From positions 1 through 14,094 of the forward strand of contig JACCZV010000304.1 of NCBI GenBank assembly GCA_013695775.1: DNA of 14,094 nt, read 5' to 3'. The notes beneath the pieces were generated by a model. The model was given only the letters and a program-made list of their open reading frames with translations, searched no databases and had not been told where the DNA came from. The position numbers were made by a program, and so were the translations under genes. Positions within the stretch are counted from its first letter, which is position 1; each line of letters begins with the position of its first letter. The stretch is from Chitinophagales bacterium. Lineage in GTDB: Bacteria > Bacteroidota > Bacteroidia > Chitinophagales > UBA10324. Of this stretch, positions 1-7,610 are shown one piece after another.

Positions 1-1306
1 ACTCTGAGTCCGATGCATTCAGTTCATGCGCAGGTGGAACTTTGCCTTCAAAATAATTTTGTGTGAGCACCAGCGTACGGTTCACAAAATTTCCAAAGAT
101 TGCAACCAACTCATTATTTATCCGAGCCTGGTAATCTTTCCATGAAAAATCACTATCCTTAGTTTCTGGAAGAATGGAAGTAAGCACATAGCGTAGCTCA
201 TCGTTTTTGCCTGGTAATTCCTCTAAATATTCATGCAACCAAACAGCCCAGTTGCGTGAGGTTGAAAGCTTTTCACCTTCAAGGTTTAAAAACTCATTTG
301 CCGGTACGTTGTCGGGTACAATGTATTCGCCATGCGCATGAAGGATCGCCGGAAAGATGATGCAGTGAAAGACGATGTTGTCTTTCCCAATAAAATGAAT
401 AAGCCTGGTCTCTTTATCCTTCCAATACAATTCCCAGTTTGCGGGTTCTGATCGTTGATCGCTGATGTTCGCATTCGATTTATTTAGAAAATATTCTTTT
501 GTTGCGCTGATGTAACCGATAGGAGCATCGAACCACACATATAAAACTTTTCCCTCTGTTCCCGCTAATGGAACCTTCACACCCCACTCCAGGTCCCGCG
601 TCATTGCGCGTGGATGCAATCCAGTGTCAAGCCATGATTTACATTGACCATAAACATTCGCTTTCCAGTCATTCTTATGATCTTCCAGAATCCATTGTCG
701 TAACCAGTCTTCATGATTCTGTAATGGCAAATACCAATGCCTGGTTTCCTTCAGAATCGGAGGTCTACCGCTTAATGCTGAGAACGGGTTTATGAGATCT
801 TTAGGAGACAAGCTCGTGCCACACCGCTCACATTGATCACCATAGGCTTTTTCATATGAACAGTTTGGACAGGTGCCCTGGATGTAGCGATCTGCTAAAA
901 ACATTTTTTCCTGCTCATCATAATATTGAAGTGAGGTTTCTTCTACAAAACCATTCTTGTTATACAGGTCGAGAAAAATCTCCTGAGCTGTTTTATGATG
1001 TATCTCATTTGATGTGCGTGAATAGATGTCGAACGAGATGCCAAACCTTTCAAAGCTCTTTTTCATCAAATGATGATACTTGTCTACAAATTGTTGCGGT
1101 GAAATGCCCTCATTGCGAGCGCCAAGGGTGATGGGGACTCCATGTTCATCTGATCCACATATGAATAGCACCTCATCGCCCCGAAGTCTCCGATATCGTA
1201 CATAAATATCTGCCGGAAGGTAGGCTCCGGCAAGATGGCCGAGATGGATGCCGCCGTTTGCATAAGGTAATGCCGCAGTGACGGTATATCTTTTAGGTTT
1301 TTGCAT
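1..1306 (-). CDS. metG: Methionyl-tRNA synthetase, N-terminal 435 codons (3' end outside window)
   Basis: This cytosolic class I aminoacyl-tRNA synthetase charges tRNA-Met with methionine. Reading from the ATG at 1306 the frame stays open to the left edge, so the gene is cut by the window, not broken. The N-terminus carries the HIGH-type ATP site as HLGH (residues 21-24), followed by a Rossmann catalytic core. A zinc knuckle in the connective domain has paired cysteines at 146/149 and 159/162. The second ATP-binding loop is KLSTS (346-350), the counterpart of KMSKS; the Lys-x-Ser-Thr-Ser form is, from memory, usual in Bacteroidota. The anticodon-binding helical domain begins near residue 395 and is incomplete. 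Bacteroidota MetG proteins are usually near 680 residues, so roughly a third is missing. The gene is divergent from ldcA across 211 bp. A one-mismatch -7 box (TAGATTTT, 1330-1337, minus strand) lies upstream but is weak evidence. Confidence 0.97.
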   Translation of the reverse strand, partial: MQKPKRYTVTAALPYANGGIHLGHLAGAYLPADIYVRYRRLRGDEVLFICGSDEHGVPITLGARNEGISPQQFVDKYHHLMKKSFERFGISFDIYSRTSNEIHHKTAQEIFLDLYNKNGFVEETSLQYYDEQEKMFLADRYIQGTCPNCSYEKAYGDQCERCGTSLSPKDLINPFSALSGRPPILKETRHWYLPLQNHEDWLRQWILEDHKNDWKANVYGQCKSWLDTGLHPRAMTRDLEWGVKVPLAGTEGKVLYVWFDAPIGYISATKEYFLNKSNANISDQRSEPANWELYWKDKETRLIHFIGKDNIVFHCIIFPAILHAHGEYIVPDNVPANEFLNLEGEKLSTSRNWAVWLHEYLEELPGKNDELRYVLTSILPETKDSDFSWKDYQARINNELVAIFGNFVNRTLVLTQNYFEGKVPPAHELNASDSE

Positions 1307-1517
1307 TTTAATTTATGTACGCGCCGCTAAAAATCTAAATAATTACTTTACCAGAGTGTGATTTGAGAATAATATCCGTTAAAGACAACATTTTTTATAT
1401 GTTGCAAGACTAAAATGACGGAATATTTACGTTTTAATATTGCGAGAAATTATAAGCAGGCCTTGTACATATCATTTTTTAGTTGTGAAGAGGGATATAT
1501 TGCGATTAAAATAATTT
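1307..1517. other. Divergent intergenic region between metG and ldcA
   Basis: AT-rich, 211 bp, and must hold promoters for both genes. On the minus strand TAGATTTT (1330-1337) has one mismatch to TAnnTTTG. On the plus strand TAGTTGTG (1480-1487) also has one mismatch, with a TTG 14 bp upstream. Neither is convincing. I see no open frame of note, RNA gene or hairpin. Confidence 0.4.
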
Positions 1518-2429
1518 ATGAATCTCAATTGCAACCCGGCCTTTTTGAAGACAGGAGATAAGATAGGCATTACAGCCACTGCCCGCAAAATAACCTATCG
1601 GGAAATTGAAGCTGCAGTTGGTATACTAAAAAGATGGGGCTTAATCCCCGTGATTGCACAGACAATTGATGCTGATCATTTTCAATTCGCGGGCAATGAT
1701 TCCCTGCGTACGGCTGAGTTTCAAAGTATGCTCGATGATGAGTCAATAAAAGCAATTTTGTTTGCGCGGGGCGGATATGGAACGGCACGTATTATTGATG
1801 CTATTAGCTGGCACAGATTTATAGAACAACCTAAATGGCTCTGCGGATTTAGTGATATCACAGTAATTCAATCACACCTGCTATCAAATTATGGCATGCC
1901 TTCAATTCATTCCTTAATGGCAATAAATTTTGAAACAGCAACATCAGAATCTATTGAATCGTTGAGAAGAATTTTATTTGGAGATAAGATTTTTTATAGT
2001 ATTCAACCCCATATTCTAAACCGGCATGGTGTTACAAATGGAATTCTCTGTGGAGGAAATTTATCAGTGTTGCAAGGTTTAATCGGTACAGTATCAGATA
2101 TTAATACAAAAAATAAACTATTTTTTATTGAAGATATCGATGAACATCTTTACCATGTTGATCGAATGATTGTAAGCTTGAAAAGAGCGGGTAAGCTCAA
2201 ACAACTTTCTGGATTAATTATAGGAAAGTTCACAGCCATGAAAAATAAGGATGATAGAAACCCATTCGGTAAATCGGCATATGAAATTGTTGCCGGGCAC
2301 GTAACAGAGTATGATTATCCTGTTTGTTTTGAATTTCCCGCAGGCCATGAACCTGATAACCGCGCATTAACAATAGGAACAGAGTGGCATCTGGATGTTG
2401 GCAATGAAGTAAGAATATCGCAGCTCTGA
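1518..2429 (+). CDS. ldcA: LD-carboxypeptidase (muramoyltetrapeptide carboxypeptidase), peptidase S66
   Basis: The predicted enzyme removes the terminal D-alanine from murein tetrapeptides during peptidoglycan recycling. The 303-residue length is normal for family S66. The N-terminus has the family's GDKIGITATA strand (13-22) and the GGYG turn (85-88). The nucleophile elbow GFSD gives Ser112. The acidic segment FIEDIDE (203-209) supplies the catalytic glutamate, probably Glu205, and FPAGH (273-277) supplies His277, so a complete Ser-Glu-His triad can be placed by analogy with the Pseudomonas enzyme. I see no signal peptide, so it should act in the cytoplasm. The ATG at 1518 sits directly before the conserved N-terminal strand, and no clear ribosome binding site precedes it. 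The 3' end faces the DUF4287/DUF5655 gene across 31 bp with no obvious terminator hairpin. The family call is secure; the substrate is inferred. Confidence 0.93.
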   Translation: MNLNCNPAFLKTGDKIGITATARKITYREIEAAVGILKRWGLIPVIAQTIDADHFQFAGNDSLRTAEFQSMLDDESIKAILFARGGYGTARIIDAISWHRFIEQPKWLCGFSDITVIQSHLLSNYGMPSIHSLMAINFETATSESIESLRRILFGDKIFYSIQPHILNRHGVTNGILCGGNLSVLQGLIGTVSDINTKNKLFFIEDIDEHLYHVDRMIVSLKRAGKLKQLSGLIIGKFTAMKNKDDRNPFGKSAYEIVAGHVTEYDYPVCFEFPAGHEPDNRALTIGTEWHLDVGNEVRISQL

Positions 2430-2460
2430 TCAGGCGCGCATGGGAGTGTATCTACCTTCG

Positions 2461-3024
2461 TTAAGACATATCATAGCTTGCTTTTAATACCTGAAGAACA
2501 TTAGTTAATAATTCGGAAACATCATTGACAATAAGCTTATGAGTAATTCTGTCGCTTCCCAAGTTTTTCGTGGAGATGAAATCCTTGTTTTTTGCAGATT
2601 TTACGGCGGCTCCCGGCACGCCAATGATCATACCGCTTTTTGTAGTTTTCAGAATAGCGAATTGATGATTATGTATTAGTGACAAAGATGTCTTGTTTAC
2701 TGCAATCTTATGAGGGCCCCAGTTTTTAAGCACTGCTGCAATCTTGTCAAAAATCGGTTTTTGATAATCTTTTTCGCCATTGAAATGCGATTTCATTAAT
2801 TTAATAGGGTCGTAATCAGCTACTCCATAATTTATCATTTTTGTTATGATCATGGCTTCCCCGCTGCCTAACCCGTGCTTTTTCTTTAACCATTCTAAGT
2901 GGTCTTTTTGTTCTTTTGGTGCAGATTGTAAAATAAGATCCATCCATTGCTGTACGGTTTTTCCAGTATTTTTTTGAAGATTGCGTAAGGTGGCTTCGTC
3001 CAAATCTGCAGATGTTTTTGTCAT
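2461..3024 (-). CDS. DUF4287 and DUF5655 domain protein, function unknown
   Basis: A small cytosolic protein of 187 residues with no signal peptide or membrane segment. Residues about 10-65 resemble DUF4287: a helical segment with a TGKTVQQWM stretch (20-28) and then WLKKKHGLGSGEA (45-57). Residues about 75-185 resemble DUF5655, with an IFDKIAAVLKN helix, GPHKIAVNKTSLSL (103-116) and QFAIL (121-125), which suggests a small alpha/beta domain. These assignments rest on remembered family patterns, not on a search. Neither domain has a well-established biochemical function, and I see no catalytic motif. The gene lies downstream of the E1 dehydrogenase on the same strand, but the 190-bp gap makes co-transcription uncertain. 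Confidence 0.8.
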   Translation of the reverse strand: MTKTSADLDEATLRNLQKNTGKTVQQWMDLILQSAPKEQKDHLEWLKKKHGLGSGEAMIITKMINYGVADYDPIKLMKSHFNGEKDYQKPIFDKIAAVLKNWGPHKIAVNKTSLSLIHNHQFAILKTTKSGMIIGVPGAAVKSAKNKDFISTKNLGSDRITHKLIVNDVSELLTNVLQVLKASYDMS

Positions 3025-3094
3025 ACGATCTATTTGAGAATAAACCTTGGGATGCTGAAATTAAGGATTAATAACTAAGAAACACAGCCATGAA

Positions 3095-3226
3095 ATGAAA
3101 AAAATGAGGGTGTACCTGTATATTAAAAACAGGATAGAAAACACTGGGAGGAGAATAACCTGGACAGTAGATTCCCTGGATAAAATTCAGGCTATAAAAA
3201 TGTTTAATATTGAATCAGTCTTTTAA
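3095..3226 (+). CDS. Candidate 43-codon small ORF, doubtful
   Basis: The spacer between the E1 gene and the DUF4287/DUF5655 gene holds a plus-strand open frame from ATG at 3095 to TAA at 3224-3226. It would encode a basic peptide beginning MKKMRVYLYIKNR and ending FNIESVF. Its 3' end overlaps the E1 stop region by 12 bp in the antiparallel sense. It has no recognisable domain, no signal peptide and no clear ribosome binding site. Open frames of this length arise by chance in AT-rich spacers, so only conservation or expression data would make it a gene. Confidence 0.13.
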   Translation: MKKMRVYLYIKNRIENTGRRITWTVDSLDKIQAIKMFNIESVF

Positions 3227-5287
3227 AAGGGTGCTTATGGCTTCTGACACGGTTTCAACTCCTGGCACCATCGCTTTTTCAAGAATAATATTTAATGCTA
3301 CCGCTGGTAAGGGTTTAGATCCGATGGTCTTTACCGGTGCATCTAAGTGACGGAAGCAAGCAAATGAGATCCGGCCGGCCAAGGCTTGAGCAAAGGAATT
3401 CAGTATCTGCTCTTCTGTAAGCACAATACATTTTCCATGTCGTTTCACTGACTCAAAAACGGTGTCATCGTCACACGGATTCAAAGTGCGCAGGTCTATA
3501 ATTTCCACAGAGCCGGGAAATTTTTTGGATGCATTTTTTGCCCAGTACACACCCATTCCATAAGTAATGATGCAGAGTGAATTTCCCATATCCTGCTGTT
3601 CCGCTGATGCAGACTGCGCAATGGATGCTTTTCCCAAAGGGATGATATAACCCTCATCTGGTTCAATGGTTTTTGCTTCATCAGTTCCAGGATTTTTGCT
3701 CCAATACAATCCTTTATGTTCGAACATCACAACAGGGTTGGGATCAAGAAATGCCGCTTTCATTAATCCCTTAAGATCGGCTGCATTAGAGGGGTACACC
3801 ACTTTTATTCCGCGGCATGAAAGGATGCTGGATTCATGGCATCCACTATGATATGGGCCCCCACCGCCGTAGCCTCCTATTGGAATGCGAATCAGAGCCT
3901 GTACGGGAAACTTCCCCATCGTAAGGTAACAGGATTTGGAGAGCTCCGTTATTAACTGATTCATTGCGGGCCATTGGTAATCGGCAAACTGAATTTCCAC
4001 AATGGGCTTCACACCCACAGCCGATAAGCCCGCTGTGCTCCCGACAATATAGGCCTCCTGAATAGCGGTGTTGAAAACACGATCATCACCGTATTTATCG
4101 GCGAGTGTAGCTGCCTCGCGGAAGACACCACCTAGTCTTCTTCCTACGTCCTGACCGAAAAAAATTGCTTCCGGATACGTTTTTAAAATTTCATCTATAG
4201 CGTGAAGTGCCGCATCTACCATCACTACCCGCTCTCTCCCTTGAGGATTGCGGATGCCATTCTCTTCTATAACAGGTGTAGGTGCAAACTCATGTAACAT
4301 TACAGTCGCAGGATCCGGCTCTGCAGATTGCACCGCACGATAGAAATCCTCTTCTACTTTAATCTTTGCTTTGGAATCAATCTCATCCATGATCTCTTCT
4401 ACCAACCCCAGCTCCAATAGAAGCTTACGAAGGGCTGGCAATGGATCGTTTACCGTATGTTTTTCAAGATCTTCAACAGATCGGTACATCTCCTTTCTTA
4501 CGCCGGAGGTATGATGATTTAATAGTGAAACTTTCGCATGAATAAGCACTGGCTTCCGTGTTTCACGCACATATTTTATTTCTTCCCGTATACATTCATA
4601 AGATTTTTTAAAATGGGTTCCATCTACCCTTACACGCTTCAATCCTTTAAAGCCTGCGGCAAATTCATAGGCATCCATCGTGCGCATCTCCTCAGCAGAT
4701 ACACTGATGCCCCATTCATTATCCTGAATTAAATATATTATTGGAAGCTCTTTCAGCACAGCAAATTGAAAAGCCTCTGAAACTTCGCCCTCTGTAATAG
4801 AACCATCTCCGAAAGAACAAATGACAACAGGATTTTCGGTGGTATGCAACATGTTGCGCTTTTCAAGATATTGAATGCCCTGTGCCATCCCCGTAGCCGG
4901 AATGGCCTGCATACCTGTTGCAGAAGATTGATGAGGAATTAACGGCATATCTGCACGCCGTGCGCAGGGATGTGCGTAATAGCTTCTGCCTCCTGAAAAC
5001 GGATCATCACGTTTTGCGAGAAGCTGCAACATTAACTCATAGGGCTGGTACCCTAAACCGAGGAGCATGCTTTCGTCGCGATAATAAGGTGCACAATAAT
5101 CATATGGTTTCAGCTGAAGTCCTACTGCGAGCTGAATGGCCTCATGACCTCGGGAGGTTGAATGCACGTACTTGCATACCTGCCGGTTTTCATCATAAGT
5201 TAATGCCATGTATTTTACATAACTCATCAACTGGTACGCATGTAAATACAGAGATTGATCCACAGGTAATATTTTTATCGGCCGCAA
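3215..5287 (-). CDS. Fused E1 alpha/beta subunit of a 2-oxoacid dehydrogenase (branched-chain type likely)
   Basis: A thiamine-diphosphate decarboxylase that feeds an E2/E3 complex; it oxidatively decarboxylates a 2-oxoacid and passes the acyl group to E2 lipoamide. The 690 residues are a tandem of the normally separate subunits. E1 alpha spans about 12-330, with the ThDP motif running from GDG (160-162) to D189-N190, where the second N of the usual NN pair is kept. The loop with NHHTSG (257-262) recalls the branched-chain E1 phosphorylation loop. E1 beta spans about 350-690, with the catalytic glutamate in TAIQE (Glu411) and the EIQFADY strand (431-437). The likely substrate is branched-chain 2-oxoacids, but pyruvate cannot be excluded. 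No E2 or E3 gene is in the window. The frame begins at a TTG (5287-5285); no in-frame ATG or GTG lies between it and the upstream stop at 5323-5321. The next ATG is residue 21, inside the region expected to be conserved, so TTG is preferred with reservation. Confidence 0.92.
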   Translation of the reverse strand: MRPIKILPVDQSLYLHAYQLMSYVKYMALTYDENRQVCKYVHSTSRGHEAIQLAVGLQLKPYDYCAPYYRDESMLLGLGYQPYELMLQLLAKRDDPFSGGRSYYAHPCARRADMPLIPHQSSATGMQAIPATGMAQGIQYLEKRNMLHTTENPVVICSFGDGSITEGEVSEAFQFAVLKELPIIYLIQDNEWGISVSAEEMRTMDAYEFAAGFKGLKRVRVDGTHFKKSYECIREEIKYVRETRKPVLIHAKVSLLNHHTSGVRKEMYRSVEDLEKHTVNDPLPALRKLLLELGLVEEIMDEIDSKAKIKVEEDFYRAVQSAEPDPATVMLHEFAPTPVIEENGIRNPQGRERVVMVDAALHAIDEILKTYPEAIFFGQDVGRRLGGVFREAATLADKYGDDRVFNTAIQEAYIVGSTAGLSAVGVKPIVEIQFADYQWPAMNQLITELSKSCYLTMGKFPVQALIRIPIGGYGGGGPYHSGCHESSILSCRGIKVVYPSNAADLKGLMKAAFLDPNPVVMFEHKGLYWSKNPGTDEAKTIEPDEGYIIPLGKASIAQSASAEQQDMGNSLCIITYGMGVYWAKNASKKFPGSVEIIDLRTLNPCDDDTVFESVKRHGKCIVLTEEQILNSFAQALAGRISFACFRHLDAPVKTIGSKPLPAVALNIILEKAMVPGVETVSEAISTLLKD

Positions 5288-5411
5288 AAATAGTAACGTT
5301 AATGAATTGAATGGTTCATCTCAATAAAAGTCCGGTTTTGCAAATAGGTTGTTTAAATGTCTAGGAATAAATAAAATATTAAATATAAATTATTTTTAAA
5401 TTGATTTAAGC

Positions 5412-5439
5412 TTGTATCAGTTATATTTATTTATTTTTG
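5412..5439 (+). promoter_or_regulatory. Bacteroidota-type promoter for the pseudouridine synthase gene
   Basis: An exact TAnnTTTG -7 box (TATTTTTG, 5432-5439) is preceded by a TTG at 5412-5414 with 17 bp between them, which fits the -33/-7 arrangement described for Bacteroidota sigma factor promoters. The region just upstream (about 5345-5431) is almost purely A/T. Transcription would begin about 5-7 bp after the box, only a few bases before the ATG at 5449, so the mRNA would have almost no leader. Confidence 0.5.
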
Positions 5440-5448
5440 GACGGGACC

Positions 5449-6039
5449 ATGCAATTTAAATACTACAAAGTTTATAAGCCCTATGGGATGCTTTCTCAGT
5501 TTACCCCCGAAGCAGGGCACGATACACTCGCGTCACTTTTTGAATTTCCGAAAGATGTTTACCCGATAGGGCGACTTGATCACGATAGTGAGGGGTTGTT
5601 GCTGCTTACGAATGATAAGGCCGTAAACCTTCGATTGTTAAGTCCGGATAGGAAACATCAGAGGACCTATTGGGTGCAGGTGGAAGGAATCCCAAACGCT
5701 AGTGCACTAAACAACTTGCGAGGTGGTGTAACCATTAATTTGAAGGGCACACTTCATCAAACGCTTCCCGCTATAGTGAAGAACCTCTCAAACCCCACGT
5801 TGCAGGAGAGAAATCCCTCTGTCAACTATTTGAAGCATCCTACTACCTCGTGGCTCCAGGTATCAATATCGGAGGGGAAAAACCGGCAGCTTAGAAAGAT
5901 GACGGCGAAGGTAGGGCATCCAACGCTTCGGCTAATACGCTATGCAGTAGAGAAAATAAATATAGATAAAATGATACCAGGTGATATTGTAGAACTCACG
6001 AAACATGAGTTTTATGACCTGCTGCTGCTACGCCCGTGA
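5449..6039 (+). CDS. rluE: 23S rRNA pseudouridine synthase, RluE-like (RsuA family, no S4 domain)
   Basis: The predicted enzyme isomerises a specific uridine in ribosomal RNA to pseudouridine. It has the RsuA/RluB/E/F family signature GRLDHDSEGLLLLTND (41-56), in which Asp44 is the catalytic aspartate, and the second conserved block NRQLRKM (145-151). The KPYGMLSQF segment (10-18) starts the catalytic domain directly, so the S4 RNA-binding domain of RsuA and RluB is absent. That layout and the 196-residue length match E. coli RluE, which modifies 23S rRNA; the exact target here is inferred. The frame can be extended to a TTG at 5437, but that codon lies inside the promoter's -7 box and adds only four residues, so the ATG at 5449 is chosen. 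The last 28 bp overlap the 3' end of the opposing 473-residue gene. Confidence 0.93.
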   Translation: MQFKYYKVYKPYGMLSQFTPEAGHDTLASLFEFPKDVYPIGRLDHDSEGLLLLTNDKAVNLRLLSPDRKHQRTYWVQVEGIPNASALNNLRGGVTINLKGTLHQTLPAIVKNLSNPTLQERNPSVNYLKHPTTSWLQVSISEGKNRQLRKMTAKVGHPTLRLIRYAVEKINIDKMIPGDIVELTKHEFYDLLLLRP

Positions 6040-7433
6040 AGTTTTTCCTGCAACCAATCTTTTTCAACTAGCTCTTTTGTTTCAGAGATTTCCTGCCCGA
6101 GCTTTGATAATTCGCTTGAGGAGAGCTTTTCATAAAATAATAATTTCCTGCAATATTTTATAAAGTTGATATAATTGTCTCGATGATAACCGAGAACCTT
6201 TTTGCTTTGTACCAATATTTTAAAGCTGTGAACCAGGGAATCAAAGGGCAGATATTCCTTCAATTCAAAATAAGTCTTCATCAAAAGTGATTTCGCGCTG
6301 AGCTGCATGAAGAAGTCGTTATACTCCACGTGGCTTAACAATTTAATGACCCGATCATATTCCTTCTTTTTGAAATGATATGTTGCCATATTGAAGTTAT
6401 AATGCGATTCACGATGTTCTTCAGGAAGATAGGGGGTATATTTTTCGATGAAGTGGAAAGTCCATTCCAGTTCATTGAGCATAAACGCAAGCGTTATAAT
6501 ATTTTTATAAATGGCAGGCGGTAACTCCTTGTCCTCAGATTCGTTTATCAGCTCCAATTCCCACTGATACAGCTCAAAGAGTTCCCGCACAAATTCTTTG
6601 TTTCCGAGATTGATCTTTTTAATGCAGTAATTGCGCGCCAGTGTATAAGTGCCCTGGAGCTCTTCTATTGAAAAAATCTTTTTATACTGCAGAATATTTT
6701 TTTTCAACTCATGAAAATGATCTTCGTTTTCATTTTCCAGCAGGGTGAGTAAGGCATAATAGTAAATCTTCACGGCAGGATAATCATCCATTCCAATCTG
6801 CTGTATTTCCTTTAACAGCTCATCAACGAAACGAATATTGTAATCAACCTGCAGAATATTTTTATAATTCAGAGCTTCGCTATAAACTTTCAGCTTATTA
6901 AGCAGATAAAAAATATCAAGGTCATCAGATAATCTTTGAATATTAGGTTCAATGGCGCGGTTTTGCTTAGACTTAAGAAATTTGTTATATTCACTGTTAA
7001 CGATCATGCTGGTAAAAAAATAATCGCTGTCGCGCAACGGTTGTGCATTCAGCACATCTTTCAATGAGCTATAGGTCTGATCAAAAAACTTGGATAGAGA
7101 GCGCTTTCGAAAATATTGCAAGAGAGAAAGCTGATATTGATTGGGATTTTGAGAGATGCTTTCAAATACAATGAAATCTTCACACATCCGAAGCAACTCA
7201 AAATTCATGTAGCGCAGCTTCAGATCATTGTATGTTTTATTCCTGTATAAAGATTTGAAAACAACCTGCTTTGATAGCTGTTCCTGGTTCTCAGGCAATA
7301 AATTTTTAAAAATATATTCAAAGAGCCTGTATGCATCTTTCTTTGCCCCATGTATCTTTACCCAGCGCCGCAATGCCTTTATCTCTGCCTCCGGCATTGA
7401 ACGTAAAAGACTCACAATTTTTGAATTCTCCAT
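6012..7433 (-). CDS. Uncharacterised 473-residue helical (TPR-like) protein
   Basis: I do not recognise a named function. The protein has no signal peptide or membrane segment and appears almost wholly alpha-helical. It is rich in Leu, Lys, Glu, Tyr and Phe, with many helix pairs spaced like tetratricopeptide repeats. An example is the ATYHFKKKEYDRVIKLL stretch (about residue 350), whose alternating aromatic and small residues are TPR-like. The N-terminal 90 residues (SLLRSMPEAEIKALRRW, then a Leu-Phe-x-Tyr helix and a DLKLRYMNFELL helix) resemble, from memory, the start of a family of hypothetical proteins common in Bacteroidota. No catalytic motif is visible. The ATG at 7433 is the obvious start. 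Its stop lies inside the convergent rluE gene, giving a 28-bp antisense overlap, and the C-terminus ends in a Ser/Arg-rich tail (HGRSSSRS). A scaffolding or protein-interaction role is only a guess from the fold type. Confidence 0.85.
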   Translation of the reverse strand: MENSKIVSLLRSMPEAEIKALRRWVKIHGAKKDAYRLFEYIFKNLLPENQEQLSKQVVFKSLYRNKTYNDLKLRYMNFELLRMCEDFIVFESISQNPNQYQLSLLQYFRKRSLSKFFDQTYSSLKDVLNAQPLRDSDYFFTSMIVNSEYNKFLKSKQNRAIEPNIQRLSDDLDIFYLLNKLKVYSEALNYKNILQVDYNIRFVDELLKEIQQIGMDDYPAVKIYYYALLTLLENENEDHFHELKKNILQYKKIFSIEELQGTYTLARNYCIKKINLGNKEFVRELFELYQWELELINESEDKELPPAIYKNIITLAFMLNELEWTFHFIEKYTPYLPEEHRESHYNFNMATYHFKKKEYDRVIKLLSHVEYNDFFMQLSAKSLLMKTYFELKEYLPFDSLVHSFKILVQSKKVLGYHRDNYINFIKYCRKLLFYEKLSSSELSKLGQEISETKELVEKDWLQEKLHGRSSSRS

Positions 7434-7610
7434 GTTAAAGCAAAAAATTCAAACAAACAATGTATTTTTGAAGGATGGGCCCCCTTAGATAATGATTGTA
7501 AAGCTATTCTTTCTTTAGATATTTAATCAAACAACAGACGGAATTTCTGGTCGTTTTACCCTTTTGAGTAGGTCAACTTTGAATCACGCATCCTTAACTG
7601 CCGCCTTTTT

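Noticed and set aside
286..1131. Several open frames on both strands (286-474 minus, 568-795 plus, 856-1131 plus) in place of one gene
   Set aside because: They are shadow frames inside metG, which reads without interruption from 1306 to the left edge with all its motifs in one frame.
1..1306. metG as a pseudogene, because no stop codon closes the frame in the window
   Set aside because: The missing 3' end is caused by the window edge; the catalytic motifs HLGH and KLSTS and the four zinc cysteines are all intact.
4918..5310. A 130-codon plus-strand frame opposite the E1 alpha start
   Set aside because: It is antisense to strongly conserved E1 alpha sequence and encodes a Cys/His/Arg-rich product with no family resemblance.
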